Shown: piece by piece, positions 6,009 through 12,630 of the stretch | Layout: each line of letters starts with the position of its first letter | Position numbering within the stretch: the stretch's first letter is position 1 | Source of the DNA: Rifleibacterium sp035352635 | Lineage (GTDB): Bacteria > Muiribacteriota > Ozemobacteria > Ozemobacterales > Ozemobacteraceae | Direction: 5' to 3' | Assembly: GCA_035352635.1 (NCBI GenBank) | Contig: DAOPYA010000102.1 | Coordinates: forward strand, 1 to 15,240 | DNA length: 15,240 bases | Position numbers and translations under genes: made by a program | Notes under the pieces: generated by a model | Databases searched by the model: none | What the model was told of the DNA's origin: nothing | What the model saw: the letters and a program-made list of their open reading frames with translations, nothing else

Positions 6009-6950
6009 TTATGAGAGCCCTCCCGCCATTTCGTCGTTTCTGATCGACAGGGTTTTAACAAAAAGCTGGTCAAGAGTCAGCATTACCGGTGTCATTTCGA
6101 TCAATCGGCCACCAGCCGCAATAATCGCACCAGCCATCTCGTTAAGGCCATTGCGGTCATCTAGAATAAATTCAAACACCGCCGGTTCTTTTTGTTTGCC
6201 GCTCAGACCAGGTCTTGCCGCTGCAAAAGCTGTTGCAGCAGCTGAATCGGCAAAACTGGCGACCACTCTGGTTTGAGATGTTTTCAGCAGTTTTTCGAGA
6301 GGTTCGTTGACTACAATTTTCCCTTTGTTCATAACGCAGACGCGGTCGCAGACATCGGCAAGAATGCCGGCGGCATGAGAGTTGACCAGAATGCTGATGT
6401 TCTGCTTTTTTAAAGACATCAGCAGTTCCTTGAGCATGACCTGACCACAGGGATCAAGGCCGCTGAAAGGCTCGTCAAGAAAAATCAACCTGGCCTGCCG
6501 CAGCAGTATTCTGGCAACGTCAGCACGCTGGCGCATGCCTTTTGAACATTCTTTCAGCAGGCGATCACGGTATTCCCACATGTCTACCTGCCGTAAATGC
6601 TCTTCTATTTTGGCAATGCTGTCGTTTATGCCACTTAAACGGGCATGAAAACGAACATATTCATAAACAGAGAGATGGTCAGGGTGCTGTATCGCTTCGG
6701 GAAGAAACCCGACCCCGACTCTTGATGCTGGCGTTGGAACTGGTGCCCCGAACATTCTGGCGGTTCCAGAGCTGATACTGGTAAGACCAAGAAGCATCTT
6801 CATGGTGGTGGTTTTGCCGGCGCCATTTGGCCCGAGCAGACCCATGATTTCGCCTTCATGAAGATTTATGGAGACATGATCGACGATTGTTTCCTTTTTC
6901 AGCCAGCCGACAATTTTGCTGATTTCTTCAGCGACAAGCAGTTCGGTCAT
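6009..6950 (-). CDS. ABC transporter ATP-binding protein (ABC-2 / CcmA type)
   Basis: This 313-residue ATPase has all catalytic motifs: Walker A GPNGAGKTT (40-48), a CSKGMRQR signature (135-142, the SKGM variant common in ABC-2 transporters), Walker B LIFLDEP with Asp159/Glu160 and the H-loop His192. The C-terminal extension (about 225-313) is the usual regulatory tail of ABC-2 ATPases. It powers the permease encoded immediately downstream, with one base between stop and start. The ATG at 6950 follows GGAG at six bases spacing. The gene is first in the transporter operon, about 80 bases from a hairpin that ends the preceding transcription unit. I see no confident promoter in that gap. Substrate cannot be told from the sequence. 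Confidence 0.95.
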   Translation of the reverse strand: MTELLVAEEISKIVGWLKKETIVDHVSINLHEGEIMGLLGPNGAGKTTTMKMLLGLTSISSGTARMFGAPVPTPASRVGVGFLPEAIQHPDHLSVYEYVRFHARLSGINDSIAKIEEHLRQVDMWEYRDRLLKECSKGMRQRADVARILLRQARLIFLDEPFSGLDPCGQVMLKELLMSLKKQNISILVNSHAAGILADVCDRVCVMNKGKIVVNEPLEKLLKTSQTRVVASFADSAAATAFAAARPGLSGKQKEPAVFEFILDDRNGLNEMAGAIIAAGGRLIEMTPVMLTLDQLFVKTLSIRNDEMAGGLS

Positions 6951-7029
6951 TTGTCACTCCCGGGGGTAAAAAATGATTTGCCGTTCAGATATTGAAACAA
7001 TTATTCACCCGAAAATATATATTGGCGGG

Positions 7030-7057
7030 CAGCGGCGGGAAAAGCCTCCCGCCGCTG
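7030..7057 (-). terminator. GC-rich hairpin after the Mrp/NifX operon
   Basis: An 11-bp perfect stem (CAGCGGCGGGA with its complement) encloses a six-base loop, ten bases past the stop of the second NifX-like gene. On the minus strand it is followed not by a direct T run but by AT-rich sequence 7-15 bases on. It probably terminates the Mrp/NifX transcript and separates it from the ABC operon. Confidence 0.7.
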
Positions 7058-7067
7058 AAAGCATCGC

Positions 7068-7406
7068 TCAGTGTGAGCAGGCGTTGGCGCCGGTTTGCAG
7101 TGTGCCGTTCAGGTAGGCTTCAGCTGCCTGTTCTGGTGTCTGGCCCCCATTAACCCCGGTGATTACCTGTATGCCATTCTGCGTGAATAGTTCCTGGGCG
7201 CGATGCCCCATGCCGCCTGCGAGGATCAGAGTTGCCTTTTGTTCGGCGAGCCAGCGTGGCAGAACGCCTGGTTCGTGGGGCGGCGGGGTCAGCATTTCTT
7301 TATTGGTGATCTGTTTCTTTTCATTCACAGTAAGCAGGCAGAATTGCTGGCAGTGGCCAAAATGCGTGCAGAGAGTGCCATCAGTTACGGGAATTGCGAT
7401 TTTCAT
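7068..7406 (-). CDS. NifX/NafY-like dinitrogenase iron-molybdenum cofactor family protein
   Basis: This 112-residue protein begins MKIAIPVTDGTLCTHFGHCQQF, the usual start of the NifX-like (PF02579-type) fold, and has the conserved LILAGGMGHRAQELFTQNGIQVITG core (about 61-85). It ends in ACSH, a Cys/His tail common in members that sit beside Mrp ATPases. In nitrogen fixers, relatives carry Fe-Mo cofactor precursors. In other anaerobes the role is unknown but probably involves Fe-S or metal-cluster transfer. The ATG overlaps the Mrp fusion by 26 bases and has AGGAG upstream at eight bases. No nif genes are visible, so nitrogen fixation should not be inferred. Confidence 0.92.
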   Translation of the reverse strand: MKIAIPVTDGTLCTHFGHCQQFCLLTVNEKKQITNKEMLTPPPHEPGVLPRWLAEQKATLILAGGMGHRAQELFTQNGIQVITGVNGGQTPEQAAEAYLNGTLQTGANACSH

Positions 7407-9219
7407 TACGGGTCTCCTTGATTCTGTTCCAGATATTGATTAATGCAAGAGAAGCGGGGCAGTTCGGGTCATGTTGAGTGACGGGAACTCCCGCTTTGAT
7501 AGACTGTTTAACCGATTCATCGAAAGGAATCTCGCCGATCACCTTGTATTTGTGGCTGCTCGCCAGATCGTGAATGCGTCTGGTTACAGAGGCGTTGATA
7601 TCGGCTTTGTTGATAATAATTTCGGGGGTCAGGCCAAAATGTCTGACCAGGTTGATTACCCGTTCAAGATCATGCAGGGCTGCAACTGAAGGTTCTGTTA
7701 CCAGAACGACCCGGTCAGAACCGGTTACTGTGGAAATTGCCGGGCAGGCGGTGCCTGGCGGGCCATCGCAGATCAGCCAGTCTTTTCGTTTCTGATCGGC
7801 CACTGCAAATGCCAGGTCGCGTACCATGGAAACAAGTTTTCCGGAATTCTCGGCGGCGGTATTGAGATCGGCATGGATAAGGGTGCTGTTGCCTGCTTCT
7901 GAAATCATCAGTTTGCCGGTTTCGCTGCGCTGGTCTTTGATGGCTTTGTTCGGGCAAATCTCGATACACAGGCCGCAACCTTCGCAGTGTAATTCGTTCA
8001 CTCTGCAGGCTCCGGTCTCAGGGTCGATATCTATTGCTTCGAAGCGGCATGCTTCGAGGCATTTGTTGCATTTTCGGCATTTCCGAGGATCGATGATCGC
8101 CTGAGAACCGAGACTGACACTGCTGCTATAAAGATTACGGCCGTTGAGCAACAAGCGTAGATTTGCGGCATCAACGTCGCAGTCGGCAAAAATGCGGCTA
8201 TCGGCCAGGGTGGCAAAGGCAGCCGTTACCGAAGTCTTGCCGGTGCCGCCCTTGCCGCTTAGAATGGTGATTTCCTGGTAACTGCCGTCTTTGGGGCTGG
8301 CAGAAGATGGGGATTCTCCAGAATCAATAGCGCCGGGGTTCTTAAAAGTGTGTCTGACCGGTATAGTTGCCTCATTGATCAGCCTTGAAAAACTGCTCAT
8401 AAAAGTTGGCCGCAGGGTCGGGTATTCGGCTGCCAGGATTCGCCCTTCACTGCAAGCACGGGCATATTCACGGCTGAAGGGTATTTTGCCGATTACCGGC
8501 ACTCCATGCTGACTGGCGATCTCTTCGATAAGGCCATCATTCTCGTCTGAACGATTAATGATGATGGCGGCCGGTTTTTGCAGTTCGTTGCAGAGATTGA
8601 GAGCCAAGCTGAGATCGTGAGCTCCGAAAGGCGTGGGTTCGGTTACCAGAATCACCTTTTCGGCCGCGCCTATGGTTTTGACCGCGCTGCATGCGGTGCC
8701 AGGCGGGCCATCAAGAATTGTGACAGAGGCATCAGGAGCCGACTTGTGTAATTTGCTGATTACCAGTGGGCTTTGTGATTCGCCAATTTTCAGGACCCCG
8801 TAGGCAAAGTCAAAATATCGAGGTTTTTCGGCGTGCAATATTTCGCCAATCTGGCCAGGCTGCAATTTTATGGCGCCGTGTGAACAGACTACCCCACAGA
8901 CTCCGCAGGAGTGGCACATATCATTGAATACGAGCGGGGTGCCTTTGACCATGGCTATGGCGTTATATCGGCATTTATTGGCACAACGCCCGCAGCCAAT
9001 GCATTTGGTCATATCAAACAGCGGTTTTTCGGCGAAAACCGGTTCGGGAACTTGATAATCACAATGTAAAAACAAGTGACAATTGGGTTCTTCAACATCG
9101 CAGTCGAGCAGGTTTACTGGCATGGTGAACTCTTCAGATTGCCCGAGAGTCCAGGCAAGGCTCAGCGAAACCGTGGTTTTGCCGGTGCCTCCTTTGCCGC
9201 TGCAGATAGCTATTTTCAT
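7381..9219 (-). CDS. Tandem fusion of two Mrp/MinD-like ATPases with inserted ferredoxin domains
   Basis: The 612-residue protein contains two complete copies of the P-loop ATPase with inserted ferredoxin, a type usually encoded as two adjacent genes. Copy 1 (about 1-290) has SGKGGTGKTT (7-16), DCDVEEPN (39-46), two 4Fe-4S motifs CIGCGRCANKC (73-83) and CHSCGVCGVVC (102-112), and DGPPGTAC (170-177). Copy 2 (about 317-612) repeats these: SGKGGTGKTS (321-330), DCDVDAAN (346-353), CRKCNKCLEAC (381-391), CEGCGLCIEIC (412-422) and DGPPGTAC (485-492). A Ser/Pro-rich linker of about 25 residues joins them. All P-loop lysines and all 16 ferredoxin cysteines are present. I prefer ATG 9219 (MKIAICSGKGG) to 9246. 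These proteins are thought to carry or deliver Fe-S clusters, here probably with the flanking NifX-like proteins. Confidence 0.93.
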   Translation of the reverse strand: MKIAICSGKGGTGKTTVSLSLAWTLGQSEEFTMPVNLLDCDVEEPNCHLFLHCDYQVPEPVFAEKPLFDMTKCIGCGRCANKCRYNAIAMVKGTPLVFNDMCHSCGVCGVVCSHGAIKLQPGQIGEILHAEKPRYFDFAYGVLKIGESQSPLVISKLHKSAPDASVTILDGPPGTACSAVKTIGAAEKVILVTEPTPFGAHDLSLALNLCNELQKPAAIIINRSDENDGLIEEIASQHGVPVIGKIPFSREYARACSEGRILAAEYPTLRPTFMSSFSRLINEATIPVRHTFKNPGAIDSGESPSSASPKDGSYQEITILSGKGGTGKTSVTAAFATLADSRIFADCDVDAANLRLLLNGRNLYSSSVSLGSQAIIDPRKCRKCNKCLEACRFEAIDIDPETGACRVNELHCEGCGLCIEICPNKAIKDQRSETGKLMISEAGNSTLIHADLNTAAENSGKLVSMVRDLAFAVADQKRKDWLICDGPPGTACPAISTVTGSDRVVLVTEPSVAALHDLERVINLVRHFGLTPEIIINKADINASVTRRIHDLASSHKYKVIGEIPFDESVKQSIKAGVPVTQHDPNCPASLALINIWNRIKETRNENRNSRN

Positions 9220-9223
9220 CAGT

Positions 9224-9586
9224 TTATACCCAGTGGCCTTCGACATCAGAGTTATCAGCTGCTTTGATGTTCCCGTTTTCTATCTGTTTTACAGCTTCTT
9301 TTATTGTCAGCCCTGAAACATTGTAGATGGGGATTCCGGCTGTGTTCAAAACTCTGAATGCTTTTGGCCCGCAGTGACCGGTAATTACGGCTTCGGCTCC
9401 GAGATTTACGACGTTCTGGGCGCTTTGAATGCCAGCACCCTGTGCTGCCTGCAGGTTCTGCGTATTGGCATGCCAGGTGCAGTCGCCTGTCTTGCTGTTG
9501 TAGAGTGCGAACATTTGCGCACGGCCGAATCTTGGATCAACGACTGCATCAAGGCTTTTTTCCCTTACGGAAACTACATATTTCAT
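9224..9586 (-). CDS. NifX-like / MTH1175-like dinitrogenase cofactor family protein
   Basis: The 120-residue protein carries the hallmarks of the MTH1175-type branch: VDPRFGRAQMFALYN near residues 16-30, NTQNLQAAQGAGIQSAQ (about 41-57), VITGHCGPKAFRVLN (about 67-81) and IYNVSGLTIKEAV (about 87-99). It is first in the operon with the Mrp fusion, from which it is separated by four bases. A second NifX-like gene closes the operon, so the fusion is bracketed by two small putative cluster-carrier proteins. The promoter at 9625-9653 lies just upstream. The start ATG at 9586 has AAAGGA at a long spacing. Confidence 0.93.
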   Translation of the reverse strand: MKYVVSVREKSLDAVVDPRFGRAQMFALYNSKTGDCTWHANTQNLQAAQGAGIQSAQNVVNLGAEAVITGHCGPKAFRVLNTAGIPIYNVSGLTIKEAVKQIENGNIKAADNSDVEGHWV

Positions 9587-9605
9587 CGTTTTTGAAGATC
9601 CTTTA

Positions 9606-9619
9606 TTAGCATAGGCTAA
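9606..9619. promoter_or_regulatory. Palindrome at the transcription start of the Mrp/NifX operon
   Basis: TTAGC and GCTAA form a perfect inverted repeat around four bases, just downstream of the -10 box and over the expected start point. The position fits an operator. It shares TAGCCTATG with the toxin-antitoxin operator. The binding protein is unknown. Confidence 0.4.
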
Positions 9620-9624
9620 AAACC

Positions 9625-9653
9625 ATAATAGGAATTCTTTCGTCTTATGTCAA
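9625..9653 (-). promoter_or_regulatory. Strong sigma-70 promoter of the Mrp/NifX operon
   Basis: On the minus strand there is a perfect TTGACA (9653-9648), a 17-base spacer and TATTAT (9630-9625, five of six matches). It lies 39 bases upstream of the first gene of the operon, and transcription should begin near 9618. Confidence 0.85.
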
Positions 9654-9908
9654 GCCTGTTATCTGCTGACAAATGCATTGATAACTACATTAACAAAACC
9701 CTCTCTGAAAAAGCTTAAACAGCCCTTTGAGAGTGAACTTGCGGTTGAACCGGCTCTATTTTTTGTCATGACTCAATGCCTGTTGTTCAAACTTTTAGAA
9801 GTGCCCAGACCAGTGTACCAATGCAGACGGGCGGGCGCGCATGCGGGTCAGGTTTTTGAGACTTTTTTCGAGAGCAATATTGTTCATAAAATATGCTATT
9901 GTGGTGAA
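9654..9908. other. Intergenic region between divergent promoters
   Basis: This is the middle of the gap of about 384 bases between the Mrp/NifX operon and the DJ-1 gene. It contains no tRNA, no terminator and no convincing gene. A 90-codon plus-strand frame begins with TTG, lacks a ribosome site and has an unlikely composition. The two promoters flank it, so I see it as a divergent spacer. Confidence 0.6.
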
Positions 9909-9937
9909 TTGAAAGAATGCACTCTGAATGCTAGAAT
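9909..9937 (+). promoter_or_regulatory. Promoter of the DJ-1/PfpI gene
   Basis: TTGAAA (9909-9914, five of six) and TAGAAT (9932-9937, five of six) are separated by 17 bases. Transcription would start near 9944, about 27 bases before the ATG, with AAGGAG in between at 9957-9962. Confidence 0.75.
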
Positions 9938-9970
9938 TTGCCTATGTTAGTTCGTTAAGGAGTTTGAAAA

Positions 9971-10882
9971 ATGAACAAATATGCTTCAGTTCTTATTGCT
10001 CTGATGGTGCTGATTTCTCAATCAGTTTTTTCGGCCGAGGCGATCAAATTCACCCCGGTAGAATTCAATGAAGTTGACGCCGGAATGCCATACAACATTG
10101 AAAAAGTTCCGGTTGAAAACCCTGAATCGATGGTGGGTGCAAGAATTGCTATTGTTGCCGCTCATGGCTTTGAAGAAATCGAAGTCACCTACCCGCTTGA
10201 TTACTTCGTCTCACGTGGTGCTGAAGTAGAAATTATTTCGCCAGACTGGATCAAGGGCCGGGTAATGGCAGTGAAGTTTCTCAGGCCATCGGTTTGGATA
10301 CCGGTAAACAAAAACATTTCAGAAGCAAAAGTCACCGACTACTGTGCCGTGGTTATACCTGGCGGCGCCTGGAACCCGATCATCATGCGCACTGATTCCC
10401 AGATCATTGAATTCATAAAAGGGGCGCACAAAGCCAACAAACTGATCGCCTCGGTCTGTCATGGCCCGCAGGTTCTTATCAGTGCCGGTCTTGCAAAGGG
10501 CAGAATGATTACCGGAGTCGGTGATATCCGTCAGGACCTTGCCAACGCCGGTGGGGAAGTAATTCACGACCAGCCGGTGGTTGTTGATGGCAACATTCTT
10601 ACCAGTCGCGACCCGAACGACCTGGCCGAATTCAGCAAAGGCATCGAGAGCTATCTGAAAAAGAATCTGGCTTTCTGCAAATCCCAGGAAAAAGACGCCA
10701 CCGCCGGGCTCTCAGTCTCAGAATCGATGCGGCAGTCTGGTTCATGGTCAGCAATATGCGATCATTGCAAGGGTACCGGCAAATTATTCGGTGGCCCGGG
10801 CATGTATCCTTACAGCTGTCCGACCTGCAATGGCACTGGTCATGTGCAGAGCAATCAGCCGCCGGTCGGCACTGACCACTAA
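9971..10882 (+). CDS. Exported DJ-1/PfpI-family protein with DnaJ-type zinc-finger tail
   Basis: The 303-residue protein starts with a signal peptide (residues 1-22, cut likely after FSA). A DJ-1/PfpI domain follows at about 57-232. GFEEIE (66-71) supplies the conserved Glu, and SVCHGPQ (161-167) holds the nucleophile Cys163 next to His164, the protease-like PfpI arrangement. The C-terminus (about 263-291) has CDHCKGTG and CPTCNGTG, two CxxCxGxG motifs as in the DnaJ zinc-binding domain, where usually four occur. The family includes deglycases, chaperones and peptidases; which applies here is unknown. An exported DJ-1 with such a tail is unusual. AAGGAG lies eight bases before the ATG. The AraC gene 118 bases downstream may share its transcript. 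Confidence 0.9.
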   Translation: MNKYASVLIALMVLISQSVFSAEAIKFTPVEFNEVDAGMPYNIEKVPVENPESMVGARIAIVAAHGFEEIEVTYPLDYFVSRGAEVEIISPDWIKGRVMAVKFLRPSVWIPVNKNISEAKVTDYCAVVIPGGAWNPIIMRTDSQIIEFIKGAHKANKLIASVCHGPQVLISAGLAKGRMITGVGDIRQDLANAGGEVIHDQPVVVDGNILTSRDPNDLAEFSKGIESYLKKNLAFCKSQEKDATAGLSVSESMRQSGSWSAICDHCKGTGKLFGGPGMYPYSCPTCNGTGHVQSNQPPVGTDH

Positions 10883-10906
10883 TATCTTTGGGAAACGTGC
10901 CCCGTG

Positions 10907-10949
10907 GCCCGGCATCCGGAAAACCCTTAAGGTTCTCGGGATGCCGGGC
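10907..10949 (+). terminator. Long hairpin between the DJ-1 and AraC genes
   Basis: An 11-bp perfect stem (GCCCGGCATCC with its complement) encloses an inner AACC/GGTT stem-loop. No T run follows, so it may be a weak terminator, an mRNA-stability element or an attenuator placed before the AraC gene. Confidence 0.5.
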
Positions 10950-11000
10950 ACTTGAATCGACGATATCCAGAGTGTTGCAGAATTCAACAGGGGGGCTTAA

Positions 11001-11882
11001 ATGACTGAGCAAAACATTCTTGAGCACGAAAATACCCGATTAATTGCCGGCAATGAGGCGTTTTCCCTGTATCTGTTCAGCGGCACCATGAAAGACGACC
11101 TGCACGTCGTTTTTAAATCAGGTGATCTGGCGATTTTTGTCTGCCTCACCGGCAGTCTGGTCAGCAGCACCAAGACTTTGAGCTATCACCTCAGCGAGAA
11201 ACTTATTTCGTTTGCCCTGAAGCACGATTGCCGCAAAACCATACCAAAAGATGTTTTCACCGAGATTCTGATCATAACTTTTTCGCAAAACACGCTTGAG
11301 CAGTTGATCAGAGATTCTGGCGAGAATGTCAGGCTGACGATGAGCAAGTTTACTTCATGCCAATGTACGGTTCACAACTGTAATTCTGAGATTCTTTCGC
11401 TGGCACACAGGCTTTTAAAAGAAGCCACCGAAAAATACTGGGGTCAGAAAATGCGCCTGCGGCTGATTTTTAGTGAACTGCTGGTCTGCTTTGTCAGGCT
11501 GTTTACCGCTGACCAGAATCAGGGTGGCGATCTGGCTGCAACTAAGGCCAGAGAGATTCTTGATGCTAACCCCGACCAGGATCTTGATCTCGAGAAACTT
11601 TCTGCGGCATGCAGCGTCTCGAAAAGCCATTTATGCAGGGTTTTTAAAAAACTTACAGGGCAGACCGTGTCGAATTATCTGAATTCGGTAAGAATTGCCG
11701 GAGCCTGTGAATTGCTCTCTGAGACAGGGTTCTCGATAGAAGAGGTCGCGCTCCGGTCTGGATTTAACAACCCCAGCTACTTTTTCAGGGTGTTTAAAAA
11801 GCAGACCGGAAAGCTTCCTCTTGAATGGCGAAAAACACATTCGCTCGCAAAGGCACTGAATAAAGCAGTGTCACCCCAATGA
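11001..11882 (+). CDS. AraC-family transcriptional regulator
   Basis: The 293-residue protein has the standard AraC/XylS DNA-binding domain at the C-terminus (about 182-280), with two helix-turn-helix units: LEKLSAACSVSKSHLCRVFKKLTG and IEEVALRSGFNNPSYFFRVFKKQTG, then LPLEWR. The N-terminal about 110 residues look like a cupin-type sensor with many beta strands. Between them CQCTVHNC (120-127) gives three closely spaced cysteines, with others at 78 and 163. It is co-directional with the DJ-1 gene, and a GGGGGG ribosome site lies five bases before the ATG. No strong promoter is visible in the 118-base gap, so read-through from the DJ-1 promoter is likely. The ligand is unknown; a redox or metal signal is possible given the cysteines and neighbour (inference). 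It converges on the next gene with a gap of seven bases. Confidence 0.95.
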   Translation: MTEQNILEHENTRLIAGNEAFSLYLFSGTMKDDLHVVFKSGDLAIFVCLTGSLVSSTKTLSYHLSEKLISFALKHDCRKTIPKDVFTEILIITFSQNTLEQLIRDSGENVRLTMSKFTSCQCTVHNCNSEILSLAHRLLKEATEKYWGQKMRLRLIFSELLVCFVRLFTADQNQGGDLAATKAREILDANPDQDLDLEKLSAACSVSKSHLCRVFKKLTGQTVSNYLNSVRIAGACELLSETGFSIEEVALRSGFNNPSYFFRVFKKQTGKLPLEWRKTHSLAKALNKAVSPQ

Positions 11883-11889
11883 TAATCTC

Positions 11890-12264
11890 TTAAAACTGCC
11901 CGGTGCGCAACAGCACCAGAGTGCAGGCCTGAACAACGTTAAGACCAGACTGGCGAAGGTTTTCCATTAACACCGGGTTCTCGGTGCCAGGGTTGAAGAT
12001 TACCCGCCCGGGTTTCAGGTTGACGATTGCGCCCTCAAGGCCGGCAAGCGTGTCACCCGAAAGATAAAGCGTCAGGGTATCGACTGCCCCGGTCACGTCA
12101 TGAAGTTTGGCAACCACTCGCAGATTCTCAATCTTCTCGGCTATCGGGTGCACCGGTACCACTTCATGGCCATGTTCGAGCGGCATGCTTACTGCTTTAT
12201 TAGAGTATCTCTCGGGGTTAGGGCTGGCACCGAGCACAACAACACGTTCTTTTTTTCCGCTCAT
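11890..12264 (-). CDS. CoA-binding domain protein (YccU-like)
   Basis: This 124-residue protein is a single Rossmann-type CoA-binding domain. VVVLGASPNPERYSNKAV (8-25) is the nucleotide loop and start of the first helix, HEVVPVHP (33-40) is the second strand, and IFNPGTENP (about 89-97) with VVQACTLVLLRTGQF at the end are signatures of the YccU/PF13380 group. The biological function of these small proteins is mostly unknown. The gene stands alone, with AAAGGAG six bases before its ATG. It ends seven bases from the stop of the AraC gene on the other strand, so the two transcripts probably overlap at their 3' ends; no terminator lies between them. Confidence 0.93.
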   Translation of the reverse strand: MSGKKERVVVLGASPNPERYSNKAVSMPLEHGHEVVPVHPIAEKIENLRVVAKLHDVTGAVDTLTLYLSGDTLAGLEGAIVNLKPGRVIFNPGTENPVLMENLRQSGLNVVQACTLVLLRTGQF

Positions 12265-12630
12265 AAAAAACTCCTTTAATTATTTGTATTTTTTATTGTC
12301 TCAAGATCTTTGCTAAATATCTCATTTTCTTAAGTGTAACCCAAGTGATTTCATATTGAAACTATACAGATTCTGCCGGCAGCAGGCAGAAGTGAACGAT
12401 AGATGTAAGTTATGGCTGATACTGCCGGTTTTCAACAATTGCATAAGATACGGTTGCGCTTTTCCGATGATAACAGTTACTATAACCACCTGATTTCAGT
12501 CTGGCTCAGGAAACAATGCTGCCCATGGTGCAGTTGGTTCTCGAGCCTGGGTGCTGACTTCATGGCCATAGTCAAACACCTTTTGCAAAAATTGCACCAC
12601 AATCCATCATAGTCAGAACCGGAGACAATA
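12265..12630. other. Intergenic region between divergent CoA-binding and ABC-F genes
   Basis: This 366-base stretch separates two divergent genes and must hold their promoters, although I find no strong -35/-10 pair for either. The minus strand near 12285-12310 is AT-rich with a TTGAGA but no good -10. A hairpin lies at 12371-12391. A 66-codon plus-strand frame at 12412-12612 lacks a ribosome site and is probably not a gene. Confidence 0.5.
12371..12391. repeat. Short perfect hairpin in the intergenic region
   Basis: TTCTGCC and GGCAGAA form a seven-bp stem around a seven-base loop, and the centre also contains the palindrome CTGCCGGCAG. It could be an operator or a small transcript hairpin; nothing else identifies it. 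Confidence 0.4.

Noticed and set aside
7068..9586. Nitrogen-fixation operon
   Set aside because: NifX-like and Mrp proteins occur widely without nitrogenase, and no nifHDK, nifB or nifEN gene is present in the window.
9678..9950. 90-codon plus-strand ORF before the DJ-1 gene
   Set aside because: It begins with TTG, has no ribosome site, and covers the DJ-1 promoter. Its composition is not protein-like.
12412..12612. 66-codon plus-strand ORF before the ABC-F gene
   Set aside because: It has no ribosome site and no recognisable motif, and it lies in a region that must contain the ABC-F promoter. A small gene cannot be fully excluded.
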